A stretch of DNA of 64,000 nt from JAHBTB01 sp964451255 (GCA_964451255.1 CAYVHL010000004.1:103435-167434), one strand, 5' to 3'; numbered from the stretch's first letter, positions 48,482 to 57,584 are shown. Numbers and translations are program-made. Notes: generated from the sequence alone by a model not told the origin.

Positions 48482-50220
48482 GCCGCCCTCCGCTCGAGGA
48501 ACGGCATCAGGTCCGCGTCGGGCACATGCGCCACCGAAGCGCCCAACACATGCCGCCTCCCCCGCACGAATTCGGCGGGGCACGGGAACCACTCGGCGCA
48601 CATGGCCAGGCTCCCAACACTGGGCTCCTCCACCCGGCGCGCGCCGCCCGCCCTCTTATAGCGAGTTAGCTCGGACTCATCCCATGTTGCCGCGACGACC
48701 GCACCCGTAACCGTGAGGGCGACGACTCCCTCTCTTGTGAGGGCAATCCAGCGCAGCAGCTTCGACAATGCATCCTTCAGCTTCACCGGGCTCATGTTCC
48801 GAACCTCATCGTCCGTTAAATCGTCCGCACGGTTCGACTTGCTCAGCTCTTCCCGGACCCGCCGCAACCGCCGTTCCACCAGAAGTCGCTCACTCCTGAG
48901 TTCGCCGGCTATGGCCGCAATCTGGTCAGCCGGCAACTTGCCGATGAGCTCTGCCAGCTGCGAACCTTCTTTGGCCAAGAGATCTTGGACTTTGGCCTCG
49001 AGCATCATCTGCTCGGTTTGGAGGGCTTGAAGCTCATGCGCCCCCGGGGACTCCCGGACCTTCACTCTCACGAGAGGTAGGAGGGTCGATAGGACCCAGT
49101 CGTCGAGGATGCACTCGCGAACTCCCACACTCGCACCCCGTGGACAGCCGAGGTCCTTGTGCGGACAGCGAAAAACCCGAGCTTCGGAGCCGCGCTTGGC
49201 TCCGAGTTGCATCGGTCTGCCGCAGCCACCGCAGACGACGAGCCCAGTGAGGATATGGTGGCTGTAGCGCGACTTTTCATTCGTGGCTTTGGGGCGACTG
49301 AGCTTGGCCTGGGCGGCCTCGAAGAGTTCGAGAGGGATGGCGATATCCCGGCCCGTCTCACCGCACACGCGGAGCGCGGGGCAGTCAAACACCTCGCCAC
49401 GATGTTTCCACCTGCCCACGTACATGGGATTTGACAGGATGGTGCGAATCTGGCTCTCATGGACGATTCTGGTGTCCTTGGGCTTGTGGCCTTTCGCCCC
49501 CACCGACACAACGACTCGCTCCCTCATGAGCTTCTTGGCTATGCCGGTCGTCGACATCGGCGGCTCTCCGTCTTCCCCGTGGACGTAGAGCTTGAATACG
49601 CGTCGCACGAGTGCGAGTTCTTCCTCCACGGGCCTGACGGCCTGACTGCCCTTACCGAGCGAGCGAAAGCCCATGCACGAGGGATTTCGGGTGAACATTC
49701 CCAGTTTGGCCTTGAGGTCGTGGTCACGGCGGATATCCTCCGAAATCTGGTCTCGCCACCGGCGGTTGTTCGCCGCCTCCACAGTTACTTGGAACCGGCC
49801 GTCGGACGAGGCGGGGTCGACCTCCCGCCCCTTCATCACGAGCCTGACCTTGTGCTTGATGAGCAAGCGCGCGAGTGCGTCGCAGACCCCCGCGTCGCGG
49901 TAGAGGCGGTCGGATCGCCAGACCACAACCGCTCCGACTTCGCCGGCTTCGATATCGCGGATCATCCGCGTGAGCTCGGATCGCCAGGGCTTCGGATTCC
50001 GCCCTTCGGAGTCCTCCCACCACCATTCGCCCTTGACGCCTTCGGGATCGGAGTAGACCCTAACCTCCCTGCCTTGCATCGAAAGGGCGTCGACGACTGA
50101 GCGGCAGAACTCAATCTGCTCCTCGACCGATTTGGATCGGCCCTCCGTCTTGTTCGACTTGCGGGCATAGATTGCGAGCGCCCGCTGGTCCGCTACGCTT
50201 TCATTCACTTCCTTTTGCAT
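48478..50220 (-). CDS. Large serine recombinase
   Basis: 580 aa. The resolvase domain starts ALAIYARKSNK with nucleophile Ser22, followed by WRSDRLYRDAGV (arginine active-site region). The recombinase domain runs about 160-300 (MGFRSLGKGSQAV...), then a zinc ribbon CGGCGRPMQ...FRCPHKDLGCP and a coiled coil. Large serine recombinases integrate or excise mobile elements. Start ATG 50220. Confidence 0.9.
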   Translation of the reverse strand: MQKEVNESVADQRALAIYARKSNKTEGRSKSVEEQIEFCRSVVDALSMQGREVRVYSDPEGVKGEWWWEDSEGRNPKPWRSELTRMIRDIEAGEVGAVVVWRSDRLYRDAGVCDALARLLIKHKVRLVMKGREVDPASSDGRFQVTVEAANNRRWRDQISEDIRRDHDLKAKLGMFTRNPSCMGFRSLGKGSQAVRPVEEELALVRRVFKLYVHGEDGEPPMSTTGIAKKLMRERVVVSVGAKGHKPKDTRIVHESQIRTILSNPMYVGRWKHRGEVFDCPALRVCGETGRDIAIPLELFEAAQAKLSRPKATNEKSRYSHHILTGLVVCGGCGRPMQLGAKRGSEARVFRCPHKDLGCPRGASVGVRECILDDWVLSTLLPLVRVKVRESPGAHELQALQTEQMMLEAKVQDLLAKEGSQLAELIGKLPADQIAAIAGELRSERLLVERRLRRVREELSKSNRADDLTDDEVRNMSPVKLKDALSKLLRWIALTREGVVALTVTGAVVAATWDESELTRYKRAGGARRVEEPSVGSLAMCAEWFPCPAEFVRGRRHVLGASVAHVPDADLMPFLERRAA

Positions 50221-50397
50221 GATTGTGGCCCATGTTGATGGCGTTTGTCAATATTGCAGGTCTATAAGACCAAACAACAGCACCTACGTCGGCCTACCTC
50301 CACTTTGAATTTAGGAAAGGGGCATCGCATCTCCTGCCCAGGGCGACAGAAATCCTCAAAGAGCCGTTTAGGTCGGCCTTGGTGATCATAATGAGGC

Positions 50398-50673
50398 GTG
50401 CCTAACGAACGGGTCCGTGATCGGTATCCGAATCGCCTGCGAGAATTTCGCGAGCGGGCCCTTCTGACACGCGTCGAGTTCGCGCGCAAGTCCGAGCAAC
50501 TTGTCGCGAGCGAGCCAGGCACTCATCGGTTCATCAGCCATGAAACCTTGAGGAACCTCGAGGGAGGCTTTACCAAACCGCGTCTTTCGACGGCTCGCAC
50601 CATATCAGCCGTCCTCGGCGTGCCCGCCGAAGTTCTTTTCCCGGGCGGATTCGACACTGGGAATCGCCACTAG
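50398..50673 (+). CDS. XRE-family helix-turn-helix protein
   Basis: 91 aa from GTG 50398. The HTH region is RLREFRERALLTRVEFARKSEQLVASEPGTHRFISHETLRNLEGGFTKPRLSTARTISAVLGV. CATAAT lies five bases before the GTG. It is divergent from the recombinase at 50220 and may regulate it. Confidence 0.78.
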   Translation: MPNERVRDRYPNRLREFRERALLTRVEFARKSEQLVASEPGTHRFISHETLRNLEGGFTKPRLSTARTISAVLGVPAEVLFPGGFDTGNRH

Positions 50674-50753
50674 CGCAGGCGGGCCTTGACGGACCTCACT
50701 CCGGCCCGTCACCATCTCTGCATGGCCTTGAAGAGGCCTCGGAGACAAGGACA

Positions 50754-51167
50754 ATGACGGAAATCTTGATGCGGCGCCTGGACGGGTTCTGCCGGCTCTA
50801 CCTGGCTCTCAAGCGTGCGGGAATCGCATTCCCGACCGGGGGCGAAATCTTCTCTGACGGAGGTGCTTTGTGCTGGAACCTCCTTGACTGCGGCCACTAC
50901 CACGTTCTGCTGACGTTTGCGCGCCGGAAGGGCGACCGGCGGGCGCTCGACCTCAAGAAGTGCGCGCTCGCCCTAGACCTGCTCTCGTTCGTGGCCTACG
51001 TCCCCAATCAGGAATGGGAGACGACTGGTCTCATCGATTTGATGTTGGACCCGGAGGACCTGACGGAGGAGGCGGTGCTTGGCGTTTCGGACCAACCAAC
51101 CGTTTGCGTTAATCTCCGCGCCCATCTCCATCTCCCGACGCCCATGTCTGTGGAGGGACCGCAGTGA
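50754..51167 (+). CDS. Unknown 137-aa protein (operon gene 1)
   Basis: Reads MTEILMRRLDGFCRLYLALKRAGIAFPTGGEIFSDGGALCWNLLDCGHYHVLLTF. The phrase 'A.I.FPT.GEI...G..CW' recurs in loosely similar form in the 120-aa protein at 51691, so these two may be distant paralogs. No family is recognised. It overlaps the next start (GTGA). Confidence 0.5.
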   Translation: MTEILMRRLDGFCRLYLALKRAGIAFPTGGEIFSDGGALCWNLLDCGHYHVLLTFARRKGDRRALDLKKCALALDLLSFVAYVPNQEWETTGLIDLMLDPEDLTEEAVLGVSDQPTVCVNLRAHLHLPTPMSVEGPQ

Positions 51168-51694
51168 TTTTGGGAACCCCACGATTGAACGGCCTCGTCA
51201 TTGGCACGGGCCAGATTGCTAGCTCCAATCCTCCGTGGCCGCTGCTCGTGATGGACGTGGAGGGCTGGATGAGGGTGCTGCCAGAGCTGCACGCGATGAA
51301 CGAGGAGTTCGCGGCCAAAGAAGGCAACTGCGAGCTAGAGCGACAGGAGCAAGCGAGGGGAGCGGTGGCTCTCCGGTGCCTCGAACAGGGCGTCATGCCG
51401 ACAAAAGAAGAGCATCCCGTGCTCGCCATGCGCTGTCTTCTGAGCCCGCTCGTGGTCACGCACAAGAGTGTCGAGACCTACGCAATGCGCCTGTCGGAGC
51501 TTTATCCGGGCCCGAGCCGCGAGCCGTTTTGGATTCTGGATGCCCGCGACGCCGTGCTGCACCTTGTACCCGAGATTGGGTTTCTCGGCGAGTTCATCGG
51601 TCCCGGCATGTTGTCGACTACCGCGCCGGCAGAGTGGATGTCCGAGTATTCGATCCACCTTCTGGAGTGCCATGCAAAGGCGAGGGTCAGGTGA
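51164..51694 (+). CDS. Unknown 176-aa protein (operon gene 2)
   Basis: Start GTG 51164 overlaps the preceding stop. It contains PPWPLLVMDVEGWMRVLPELHAMNEEFAAKEG and a helical middle. No family is recognised. Its own stop overlaps the next start. Confidence 0.5.
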   Translation: MILGTPRLNGLVIGTGQIASSNPPWPLLVMDVEGWMRVLPELHAMNEEFAAKEGNCELERQEQARGAVALRCLEQGVMPTKEEHPVLAMRCLLSPLVVTHKSVETYAMRLSELYPGPSREPFWILDARDAVLHLVPEIGFLGEFIGPGMLSTTAPAEWMSEYSIHLLECHAKARVR

Positions 51695-52053
51695 TCCTTG
51701 CTCACGAGGTTCTGGGGCGTCTTGCTCCATTTTTTAGGTTCATCGTCGCTTCTGTGGCGACAGGTGTCCCGCTCCCCGAGCGAGGAGAAATCGATCCGCT
51801 CGGGTGGTGGCTAATGTGGAGGATAGAATCCGAGCGCCTTACGATCCGAACGGCGCTCCCTAAAGGGATCTCTCGCATCGAGAGACAAGAAGTCCTGATC
51901 GGCGCGTCGGCCTTGCCCGCCGTCCTGGGAGCGTCTGTGAGTGAAGAACCTAAGTGTCTGACCTTCTCAATGGGTCTGGAGACCACCGCGATGAAGGACC
52001 TGGAGGGCTGGCTCGAACGGTGGAAGCTTGAGGTTGAGGCGGCCGGCTGGTGA
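51691..52053 (+). CDS. Unknown 120-aa protein (operon gene 3)
   Basis: Start GTG 51691. It reads VILAHEVLGRLAPFFRFIVASVATGVPLPERGEIDPLGWWLMWRIESERL, which has the same 'G.P.P..GEI....WW' arrangement as the 137-aa gene at 50754. No family is recognised. Confidence 0.5.
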   Translation: MILAHEVLGRLAPFFRFIVASVATGVPLPERGEIDPLGWWLMWRIESERLTIRTALPKGISRIERQEVLIGASALPAVLGASVSEEPKCLTFSMGLETTAMKDLEGWLERWKLEVEAAGW

Positions 52054-52092
52054 AGACGTTCACGAAATTTGCCCTACTCGACATAATCTCAT

Positions 52093-52728
52093 ATGAGAGT
52101 CGAGGAGCCAGTCCGGACCAAGACGTGCGCACCCGAAGACGTCTGGCGCGCCGCTTACGGTGCTATCTCGGCAGAGGAATGCGAGGCTCTTTCGGCCGAA
52201 TTTGTAAATCTGCTCAAGCTCCTGAAGGTCTGGCACATGGAAGCGCCGCGAACTGACCCGAAGAGCCTCTGGCTCAGCGACATTCGCCGGCTCAAAACGA
52301 GCCAGTGCGTGCGCGAACGAATTCGGCTCTTTGCGCAAGACAAGAAGCTTCTGGGCCGAAGTGTCGCGACGTATTGCGCAGCCCCTTCCCACGATCACGA
52401 ACTGCTCATTGCGCACGAACGAGAGCTGAGGAGTATCTGCGCCGCCCACGGGGCGCGAGAGCCGCAGCATCTGTCTGACCGCTACTCGCGCGGCCAGAAG
52501 GACCGCCCAAGCTGGTCGTACCTCTGGCAACTGGCTGACCAAGGGCGAGTAGACGCGGTTCTCCTACTCACGGTCGAACACATTCCCGGTCCTGATTTGG
52601 AATGGCTGATCGTTTCCCGCGAACTTGAAGAACGGGGCGTTGACATCTTCGTCGCCGACGAATCGCAGACCTCGCTAAGACTCCTTCCCCCGCCCGGCAC
52701 TGCCTGGCAGTGGCTCGGGAAACCATAA
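52093..52728 (+). CDS. Unknown 211-aa protein, possible degenerate resolvase domain
   Basis: The C-terminal half (RYSRGQKDRPSWSYLWQLADQGRVDAVLLLTVEHIPGPDLEWLIVSRELEERGVDIFVADES) has the pattern of a serine recombinase catalytic domain (R..L..L......D.vL...vd...........EL...Gv). The Ser nucleophile and the arginines are not found. The N-terminal half is unknown. It precedes the two active-looking recombinases. Confidence 0.5.
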   Translation: MRVEEPVRTKTCAPEDVWRAAYGAISAEECEALSAEFVNLLKLLKVWHMEAPRTDPKSLWLSDIRRLKTSQCVRERIRLFAQDKKLLGRSVATYCAAPSHDHELLIAHERELRSICAAHGAREPQHLSDRYSRGQKDRPSWSYLWQLADQGRVDAVLLLTVEHIPGPDLEWLIVSRELEERGVDIFVADESQTSLRLLPPPGTAWQWLGKP

Positions 52729-52733
52729 GCAAC

Positions 52734-53069
52734 ATGAACGACATCAGCAACTCCCCGCAGCGAATAGCCGTCCCTTACTCCCGATCCGGCGCACCGAGCC
52801 CCGATGACGCACGGCGACTTGTTGCGGCTCAACTGCAGCGACTGTCGAGTTGGGCTAATCAGCGTGGCTACAAGGTTGTCCGCGCCTTCAGTGACTGCAC
52901 CGCCCCGAGCGCGGAAGGATCGATCGGTCTAGGCGAACTACTGGACTTCGTCTGGGCCGATCCTTCGATCGAGATTATCGTGGCAAGCCTGGATCGCCTC
53001 ACGAGGAATGAAGCAGAGTTTCGGGCCCTTCAGACACTCGGCGCCCGCGTGGTTATCGCGGAACTATAG
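52734..53069 (+). CDS. Short resolvase-domain protein
   Basis: 111 aa from ATG 52734. It has only the N-terminal catalytic domain of serine recombinases: IAVPYSRSGAPSPDDARRLVAAQ with the possible nucleophile Ser in YSRS, and IIVASLDRLTRN. There is no DNA-binding domain. It ends ten bases before the large recombinase and may assist it. Confidence 0.7.
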   Translation: MNDISNSPQRIAVPYSRSGAPSPDDARRLVAAQLQRLSSWANQRGYKVVRAFSDCTAPSAEGSIGLGELLDFVWADPSIEIIVASLDRLTRNEAEFRALQTLGARVVIAEL

Positions 53070-53079
53070 GAGAGAATTC

Positions 53080-54633
53080 ATGCCCAGGCGCACCAAGCCG
53101 AAAGCCGAAACGGTGGTCGTCCCCAGCGTCAGAGGCGCAGTGCTTTACGCGCGCGTATCGTCCGCCGAGCAAGAGGAGGAGGGGTGGTCGACGGACGCGC
53201 AGTTGCGAAAGTTGCGGGAGTACTGCTCCCGGCGCGGCCTCGAGATTCTGCAGGAGTTTGAGGATGCGGCAAGCGCGAAGAAGGGATCGGATCGCCGTCA
53301 GTTCGGGGCGATGCTTGCTTACATTGCGGCCCACCCTGGCGCGGAGATCGTGGTGGAGAAGGTCGATCGCCTCCAGCGGAACTTCGTCGACTGGGTGCGC
53401 ATAGACGAACACAAGCCGGTGATTCACTTTGTCAACGAAGGGATCGTGGCGGACGAGAATTGCCCCAGCCACAGCCGGTTATTCCTCGACCTTCGAACTG
53501 TCCTGGCGAAGAACTACATCGAGAACCTATCCGAGGAGATTCGAAAGGGCCTGAATGAGAAGGCGAGGCAGGGTCACTACCCGACTCACGCTCCACTCGG
53601 TTACCGGAACGAGAGGCGTGAGGCTGGCGGGAAGTCTTACTTGGTGACCGATGCTCGTCGCGCTCACTTGGTTCGGCGCCTCTTCAACGAATATGCGACC
53701 GGTAACCACTCCGTCGCGACCCTTTCGGAACTCGCTAGAAAGATCGGGTTGACCACTAAAAAAGGGAACCGCGTTCAAATCAAGACGCTGCACGACATGC
53801 TCCGCAATCCTGTCTATGTCGGGCGCTTCTATTGGAACAATGTCCTGCATGAAGGCTTGCATGAACCCCTCATCGACGAACTCACGTGGCAGCAGGTGCA
53901 GGATGTTCTGGATGGCCGCAAGCGGAACAAGCGTGGATTCGGCTCCATCCCCTTCGCTTACCGCAATCTGCTCCGATGTAAATGCGGACTCTACATGACG
54001 GCCGAGATCAAGAAAGGCAAATACATTTACTACCACTGCACAGGTCGCAAAGGCGAGTGCGACCGGCCCTTCATCCGCGAGGAGGTCATCACCTCGGAAT
54101 TCCGCAAGCTGCTCGAGACGCTGACCTTCCCTCCGGCACTCGAGGATTGGATCAGGCACGCTCTCCGGGACGACCACGATGAGCGGATGTCTTACCAGAA
54201 GCGTCAGGAAGAACGGCTGGAGGCCGAGGCACATGAGGCCCGTCAACGCCTCGAGCGGCTCTACAAGGACTTCTGCGAGCAACTCATCAGCCGCGACATC
54301 TACGTGATGCTGAAGGATCAGGCAGAGGAGCAGCTCAAGCAAGCTCGCCGTGGTATCGCCGCGGTCGAGCGTGCGGAGCGCGCCGCCTACAGCACCGGCG
54401 TCGAACTGGTCGACTTAGTTCAAACTGCACTCGCTCGGTTCGATCAAGGGCATCCAAACGACCGCAACGAACTGCTGAAAAGGCTCTGCTCGAACTGCAT
54501 CTGGAGAGACGGCGAACTAGTCGTTGAGCTTCGAAAACCGTATGATTTGTTCCTAAAAGCTGCACAAAATGAGCAGCAAGGTGACCCCAGCCATGGCGCG
54601 CAGGCGGAGGGTAAGGAACTTTGGTGGAGATAA
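53080..54633 (+). CDS. Large serine recombinase whose end overlaps tRNA-Ala
   Basis: 517 aa from ATG 53080 (AGGAG eight bases before). The resolvase domain opens AVLYARVSSAEQEEEG with nucleophile Ser27, followed by VEKVDRLQRNFVDW. The recombinase domain is about 170-280 (GLNEKARQGHYPTHAPLGYRNE). The zinc ribbon is CKCGLYMTAEIKKGKYIYYHC, followed by a coiled coil. The last codons (ELWWR) are encoded inside the 3' end of the tRNA-Ala gene, so the gene end may derive from the attachment site. Confidence 0.9.
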   Translation: MPRRTKPKAETVVVPSVRGAVLYARVSSAEQEEEGWSTDAQLRKLREYCSRRGLEILQEFEDAASAKKGSDRRQFGAMLAYIAAHPGAEIVVEKVDRLQRNFVDWVRIDEHKPVIHFVNEGIVADENCPSHSRLFLDLRTVLAKNYIENLSEEIRKGLNEKARQGHYPTHAPLGYRNERREAGGKSYLVTDARRAHLVRRLFNEYATGNHSVATLSELARKIGLTTKKGNRVQIKTLHDMLRNPVYVGRFYWNNVLHEGLHEPLIDELTWQQVQDVLDGRKRNKRGFGSIPFAYRNLLRCKCGLYMTAEIKKGKYIYYHCTGRKGECDRPFIREEVITSEFRKLLETLTFPPALEDWIRHALRDDHDERMSYQKRQEERLEAEAHEARQRLERLYKDFCEQLISRDIYVMLKDQAEEQLKQARRGIAAVERAERAAYSTGVELVDLVQTALARFDQGHPNDRNELLKRLCSNCIWRDGELVVELRKPYDLFLKAAQNEQQGDPSHGAQAEGKELWWR

Positions 54634-54697
54634 GGGGATTCGAACCCCTGGCCTCTGCAGTGCGATTGCAGCGCTCTACCAACTGAGCTATATCCCC
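54622..54697 (-). tRNA. tRNA-Ala (anticodon CGC)
   Basis: A 76-nt gene including encoded CCA. The acceptor is GGGGATA paired with TATCTCC, with G3-U70, the alanine identity pair. The D arm is TAGCTCAGTTGGTAGAGCG. The anticodon stem CTGCA/TGCAG holds a loop ATCGCAC, anticodon CGC. The T arm is CAGGGGTTCGAATCCCC. The serine recombinase frame ends within its last 12 bases. Confidence 0.96.
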
Positions 54698-54765
54698 ACG
54701 CGGCAGGGGAGGAAGGATACCTGGGGCGGCTCGCCGACAAGGCGCCCGCCGGGACGGTCTGCCGG

Positions 54766-55599
54766 TCAAATCGGCGCGGCGGTGGCGTCTAGCACCACGG
54801 GGAAGGCCGAGCAATCGTCGAACCCGCCCGCCAACAGGAGCCTTTGGAACGCGAGCAGCGAACTCTCTAAGAACCCGGCCGAGTCGAAATCCATCGTGGC
54901 GTTCAGGTAGCTGTCGGTCAGTCCCCGCGACCAGCCGGCACGGGCGGCAGCCCATTCGATGGCGGCTCCAGTTTGCGGAGTCGACGGGGAGGCCGCCCCG
55001 CAACCGCTTTGACGCCATGCTTCCAGCAGGATCGCGCCGAGCTCCGGTGTGAGGCCATCCCGGCCGGCCCACAGAGCCCAGACAAACGGCAACCCGGTCG
55101 TCTCGGCCCAGGCCGCTCCCAGGTCCAACACTTCGAGTCCGGTGGAGTCTGCTTCCATGCCGATGTCGCCGATGAGGACGCAGGCGTCGCATTCGGCGAG
55201 CATCGCCGACTGGTCGGGCAGCATGTTCCTGGTCTCGGGCGCCACCCCGTGGATTTCGCGCAGCACAGCCGTCGCCAGACGGTTGCTGGTCATTGAACTG
55301 GCGTCCCACGCCAGGGTCTTGATCTGGTCGAACGGGACGCGGCTGAACAACCTGACCGACCTCACGGCCCCACGGGAGGCGACGGACGGTGACGCCAGCA
55401 CCCGCCGACCGGGTACGCGGAGGGCGTCCACGCTGCTCACAAGGATCGCTTGGACGTCTCCGGAGTCCAACAGGGCCGGCAACCGAGACGGAACGTCATA
55501 GACCACCCGCACCGGAGACCGGTCACCCAGGTACTCGAACCACCAGACGAGCGGCGCGGCGTTCACATAGGGCACGGAAGCGACGGTGAACCGGGCCAT
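54766..55599 (-). CDS. mqnA: Chorismate dehydratase MqnA (futalosine pathway of menaquinone synthesis)
   Basis: 277 aa from ATG 55599; ATG 55611 is also possible. MqnA removes water from chorismate to make 3-enolpyruvyl-benzoate. It has the periplasmic-binding-protein-like fold with family motifs RFTVASVPYVNAAPLVWWFE (MqnA 'iG.vsYlNt.Pl'), PSRLPALLDSGDVQAILVSSVD, and SVRLFSR. The alternative complex III genes are further right, suggesting that menaquinone is the respiratory quinone. Confidence 0.85.
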   Translation of the reverse strand: MARFTVASVPYVNAAPLVWWFEYLGDRSPVRVVYDVPSRLPALLDSGDVQAILVSSVDALRVPGRRVLASPSVASRGAVRSVRLFSRVPFDQIKTLAWDASSMTSNRLATAVLREIHGVAPETRNMLPDQSAMLAECDACVLIGDIGMEADSTGLEVLDLGAAWAETTGLPFVWALWAGRDGLTPELGAILLEAWRQSGCGAASPSTPQTGAAIEWAAARAGWSRGLTDSYLNATMDFDSAGFLESSLLAFQRLLLAGGFDDCSAFPVVLDATAAPI

Positions 55600-55626
55600 T
55601 TCTGTGCCCATGCTACGCGGTCCTGG

Positions 55627-56037
55627 CTAGCCGCGCTCGGACTTCCGGACCACCAGCTTCAAAGCCGACCAAGTCTCGTCCACCGCGCACACCTTCACGT
55701 CCACCCAGCCCATGGGCAAGGCGACGTCGCGGATCGTCTGCTCCGAGATGTCAGTCGGGACCAAACTTGATTTTTTCGGCCAAGACACCCAAACGACGGC
55801 CAAGTCGCCGCCGACCCTCCTGGCGGTCGACAGGGCCAGCTCCATTTCGGCGGCAGAAGTGAAGAAGAGGTGCGCCCGGCCCGCGCTCCTTCCGTCCCAG
55901 GGTTCGGTTTCGAAAGCGCCACCGCATAAGGCCATGTAATCACCGTTGAAATTGGTCACAACGGTGTCTCCCGGTTTCCACCCGAGCTTCTCGTGGAGGG
56001 GTTTGCCCGAGTAACCGCTTGGCGAGCCGCCTGTCAT
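55627..56037 (-). CDS. DUF3052-family protein
   Basis: 136 aa starting MTGGSPSGYSGKPLHEKLGWKPGDTVV. The conserved C-terminal WVSWPKKSSLVPTDISEQTIRDVALPMGWVDVKVCAVDETWSALKLVVR is the DUF3052 signature. Function unknown. Its start overlaps the methyltransferase stop (ATGA, 56034-56037). Confidence 0.82.
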   Translation of the reverse strand: MTGGSPSGYSGKPLHEKLGWKPGDTVVTNFNGDYMALCGGAFETEPWDGRSAGRAHLFFTSAAEMELALSTARRVGGDLAVVWVSWPKKSSLVPTDISEQTIRDVALPMGWVDVKVCAVDETWSALKLVVRKSERG

Positions 56038-56780
56038 GGCCTGGCCCCGTCGTCCGCCACAGGTTTGCGGGCGACGGCGACGACACTGCTGCCCCATGGC
56101 AGCGGCACCATCGCCATGATCCTCGACTCGAACTCCATGAGTTTGACGAGGAGTCGGTTGCCCCACGGCCTCACCGTCGGGAGCCGGACTTGAGCCGGTC
56201 CGGTCCGGAACCGCTCGACCAGGCGCATCAGGACGACGATGGGAAAGAGGAAGAAGACGCTGTACGAGAGCGTCTCGACTTCGAACCCGGCGTCTTGCAA
56301 CAGATCCTTGACCTGGCCACGGGTGTACCGGCGGCAGTGCATCAGAGCCACGTCGTGCGGACCCCACAACCAGGCGAATGCTGGCACGTTCATGACGAAC
56401 ACCCCACCGGGGCGGAGGCTGCCAAACACACCGGCGACCGTCGAGACGTCGTCCTGGACGTGTTCGACTGTGTCCAAAGAGACGACGACGTCGAACGTCG
56501 TCGGTCTGAAAGGAAGTCTCTGTGCGTCGCCGAGGACAAGGCCGCCCAACCCGCGTTCTGCGGCGAAGCCAAGCGCCAATGGAGAGAAATCGACTCCGAA
56601 GGCGTCTCCCAAGCCCTCCAGATCGGCCAACACCGCGCCTGTGCCGCACCCCACGTCGAGGAGGCGCTTGGCCGCGGGGGCATGTCGGGAGATCAGGGCC
56701 AAGGCCAGGCGACGCCGGGCGACGAACCACCAATAGGCGTCCTCGGCCGCCCGCATCTTGCCGTATTCTTCAGTCTGCAC
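56034..56780 (-). CDS. SAM-dependent class I methyltransferase
   Basis: 248 aa. Motif I is LLDVGCGTGAVLADLEG (about 40-56), with acidic motif II in FGVDFSPLAL and the SLDTVEHVQDD segment. The C-terminal half has a hydrophobic stretch (SVFFLFPIVVLMRLVERF). It is probably a methyltransferase acting on a lipid or glycan, given the glycosyltransferase beside it (11-base overlap). The substrate is unknown. Confidence 0.8.
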   Translation of the reverse strand: MQTEEYGKMRAAEDAYWWFVARRRLALALISRHAPAAKRLLDVGCGTGAVLADLEGLGDAFGVDFSPLALGFAAERGLGGLVLGDAQRLPFRPTTFDVVVSLDTVEHVQDDVSTVAGVFGSLRPGGVFVMNVPAFAWLWGPHDVALMHCRRYTRGQVKDLLQDAGFEVETLSYSVFFLFPIVVLMRLVERFRTGPAQVRLPTVRPWGNRLLVKLMEFESRIMAMVPLPWGSSVVAVARKPVADDGARP

Positions 56781-57522
56781 GGCCGGCCCCGCCAGGTAGG
56801 GCGAGGCGTCCGGCCTTCCCCTTCAGCCGTAGCCTGAGCAGCTGGCCCAACATTTCTGGGCCGTCGCGGAGCAAGACCACCTTCGAACCTTCCTGGTGCC
56901 GCCATCGCACCGGCACCTCGGCGATCGAGTAGCCCAGGTCGTGGGCGATCATCAAAGCCTCGAAGTCAAAGCCGAACCGGTCGACCGTGGCCCGGCGGAA
57001 GACGTCTTTCGCCACGTCTGTGCGAAAGAGTTTGAACCCGCACTGCGTGTCCTTGATCCCCCTGACCGCGAGCAGTTGCACGGCCAGGTTGAACGCCCTT
57101 CCCGCCATTTCACGGTAGAGCGGCTGGCGGATTTCGAGTTGGCTCTCCTTGAGAGGTCGACTGCCGATTGCGATCTGCGCCCCGCCTGCGACCGCCGCCC
57201 AAAGCTTGTCGACCTCTTCGATCGGCGTCGCGAGGTCGGCGTCGGAGATCAGGATGTGTTCCGCGTCGACGGCTGAGACACCTTGACGGACGGCATGACC
57301 CTTTCCCCGGTTGTCGCGGTAATGCAACACACCGAACCCAGGGTGGTTGGCGGCGAACTCCTCGACGACTTTCTCGGTCCCATCCTTGCTGCCGTCGCTG
57401 ACGACGAGGACCTCGACGGCGTAGCTCTGCTTTGCACAGAAGTCGGCAAGGGTGGACAGAGTCGGCCCGATGCGGGCCGACTCGTCATACGCTGGCACGA
57501 CGATAGCTAGGCGGGCAGGCAA
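56770..57522 (-). CDS. Family 2 glycosyltransferase (dolichyl-phosphate glucosyltransferase-like)
   Basis: 250 aa. GT-A fold: AIVVPAYDESARIGPTLSTL (nucleotide-binding start), VVSDGSKDGT, ISDADLATPIEEVDKLW (acidic DXD-like), then GSRPLKESQLEIRQPLYREMAGRAFNL and CGFKLFRTDVAKDVF. The pattern matches polyprenyl-phosphate sugar transferases, although no C-terminal membrane helices are seen. The sugar is unknown. Confidence 0.82.
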   Translation of the reverse strand: MPARLAIVVPAYDESARIGPTLSTLADFCAKQSYAVEVLVVSDGSKDGTEKVVEEFAANHPGFGVLHYRDNRGKGHAVRQGVSAVDAEHILISDADLATPIEEVDKLWAAVAGGAQIAIGSRPLKESQLEIRQPLYREMAGRAFNLAVQLLAVRGIKDTQCGFKLFRTDVAKDVFRRATVDRFGFDFEALMIAHDLGYSIAEVPVRWRHQEGSKVVLLRDGPEMLGQLLRLRLKGKAGRLALPGGAGRAD

Positions 57523-57584
57523 GGCGGAGCGATTCTACCGGTTGCATGGAGCAGGAACCGAGACATCGGGCTGTGGGCCTGTGG

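Noticed and set aside
48478..54633. Prophage
   Set aside because: Recombinases and XRE regulators are present, but no capsid, portal, terminase, tail or lysis gene was found in the window.
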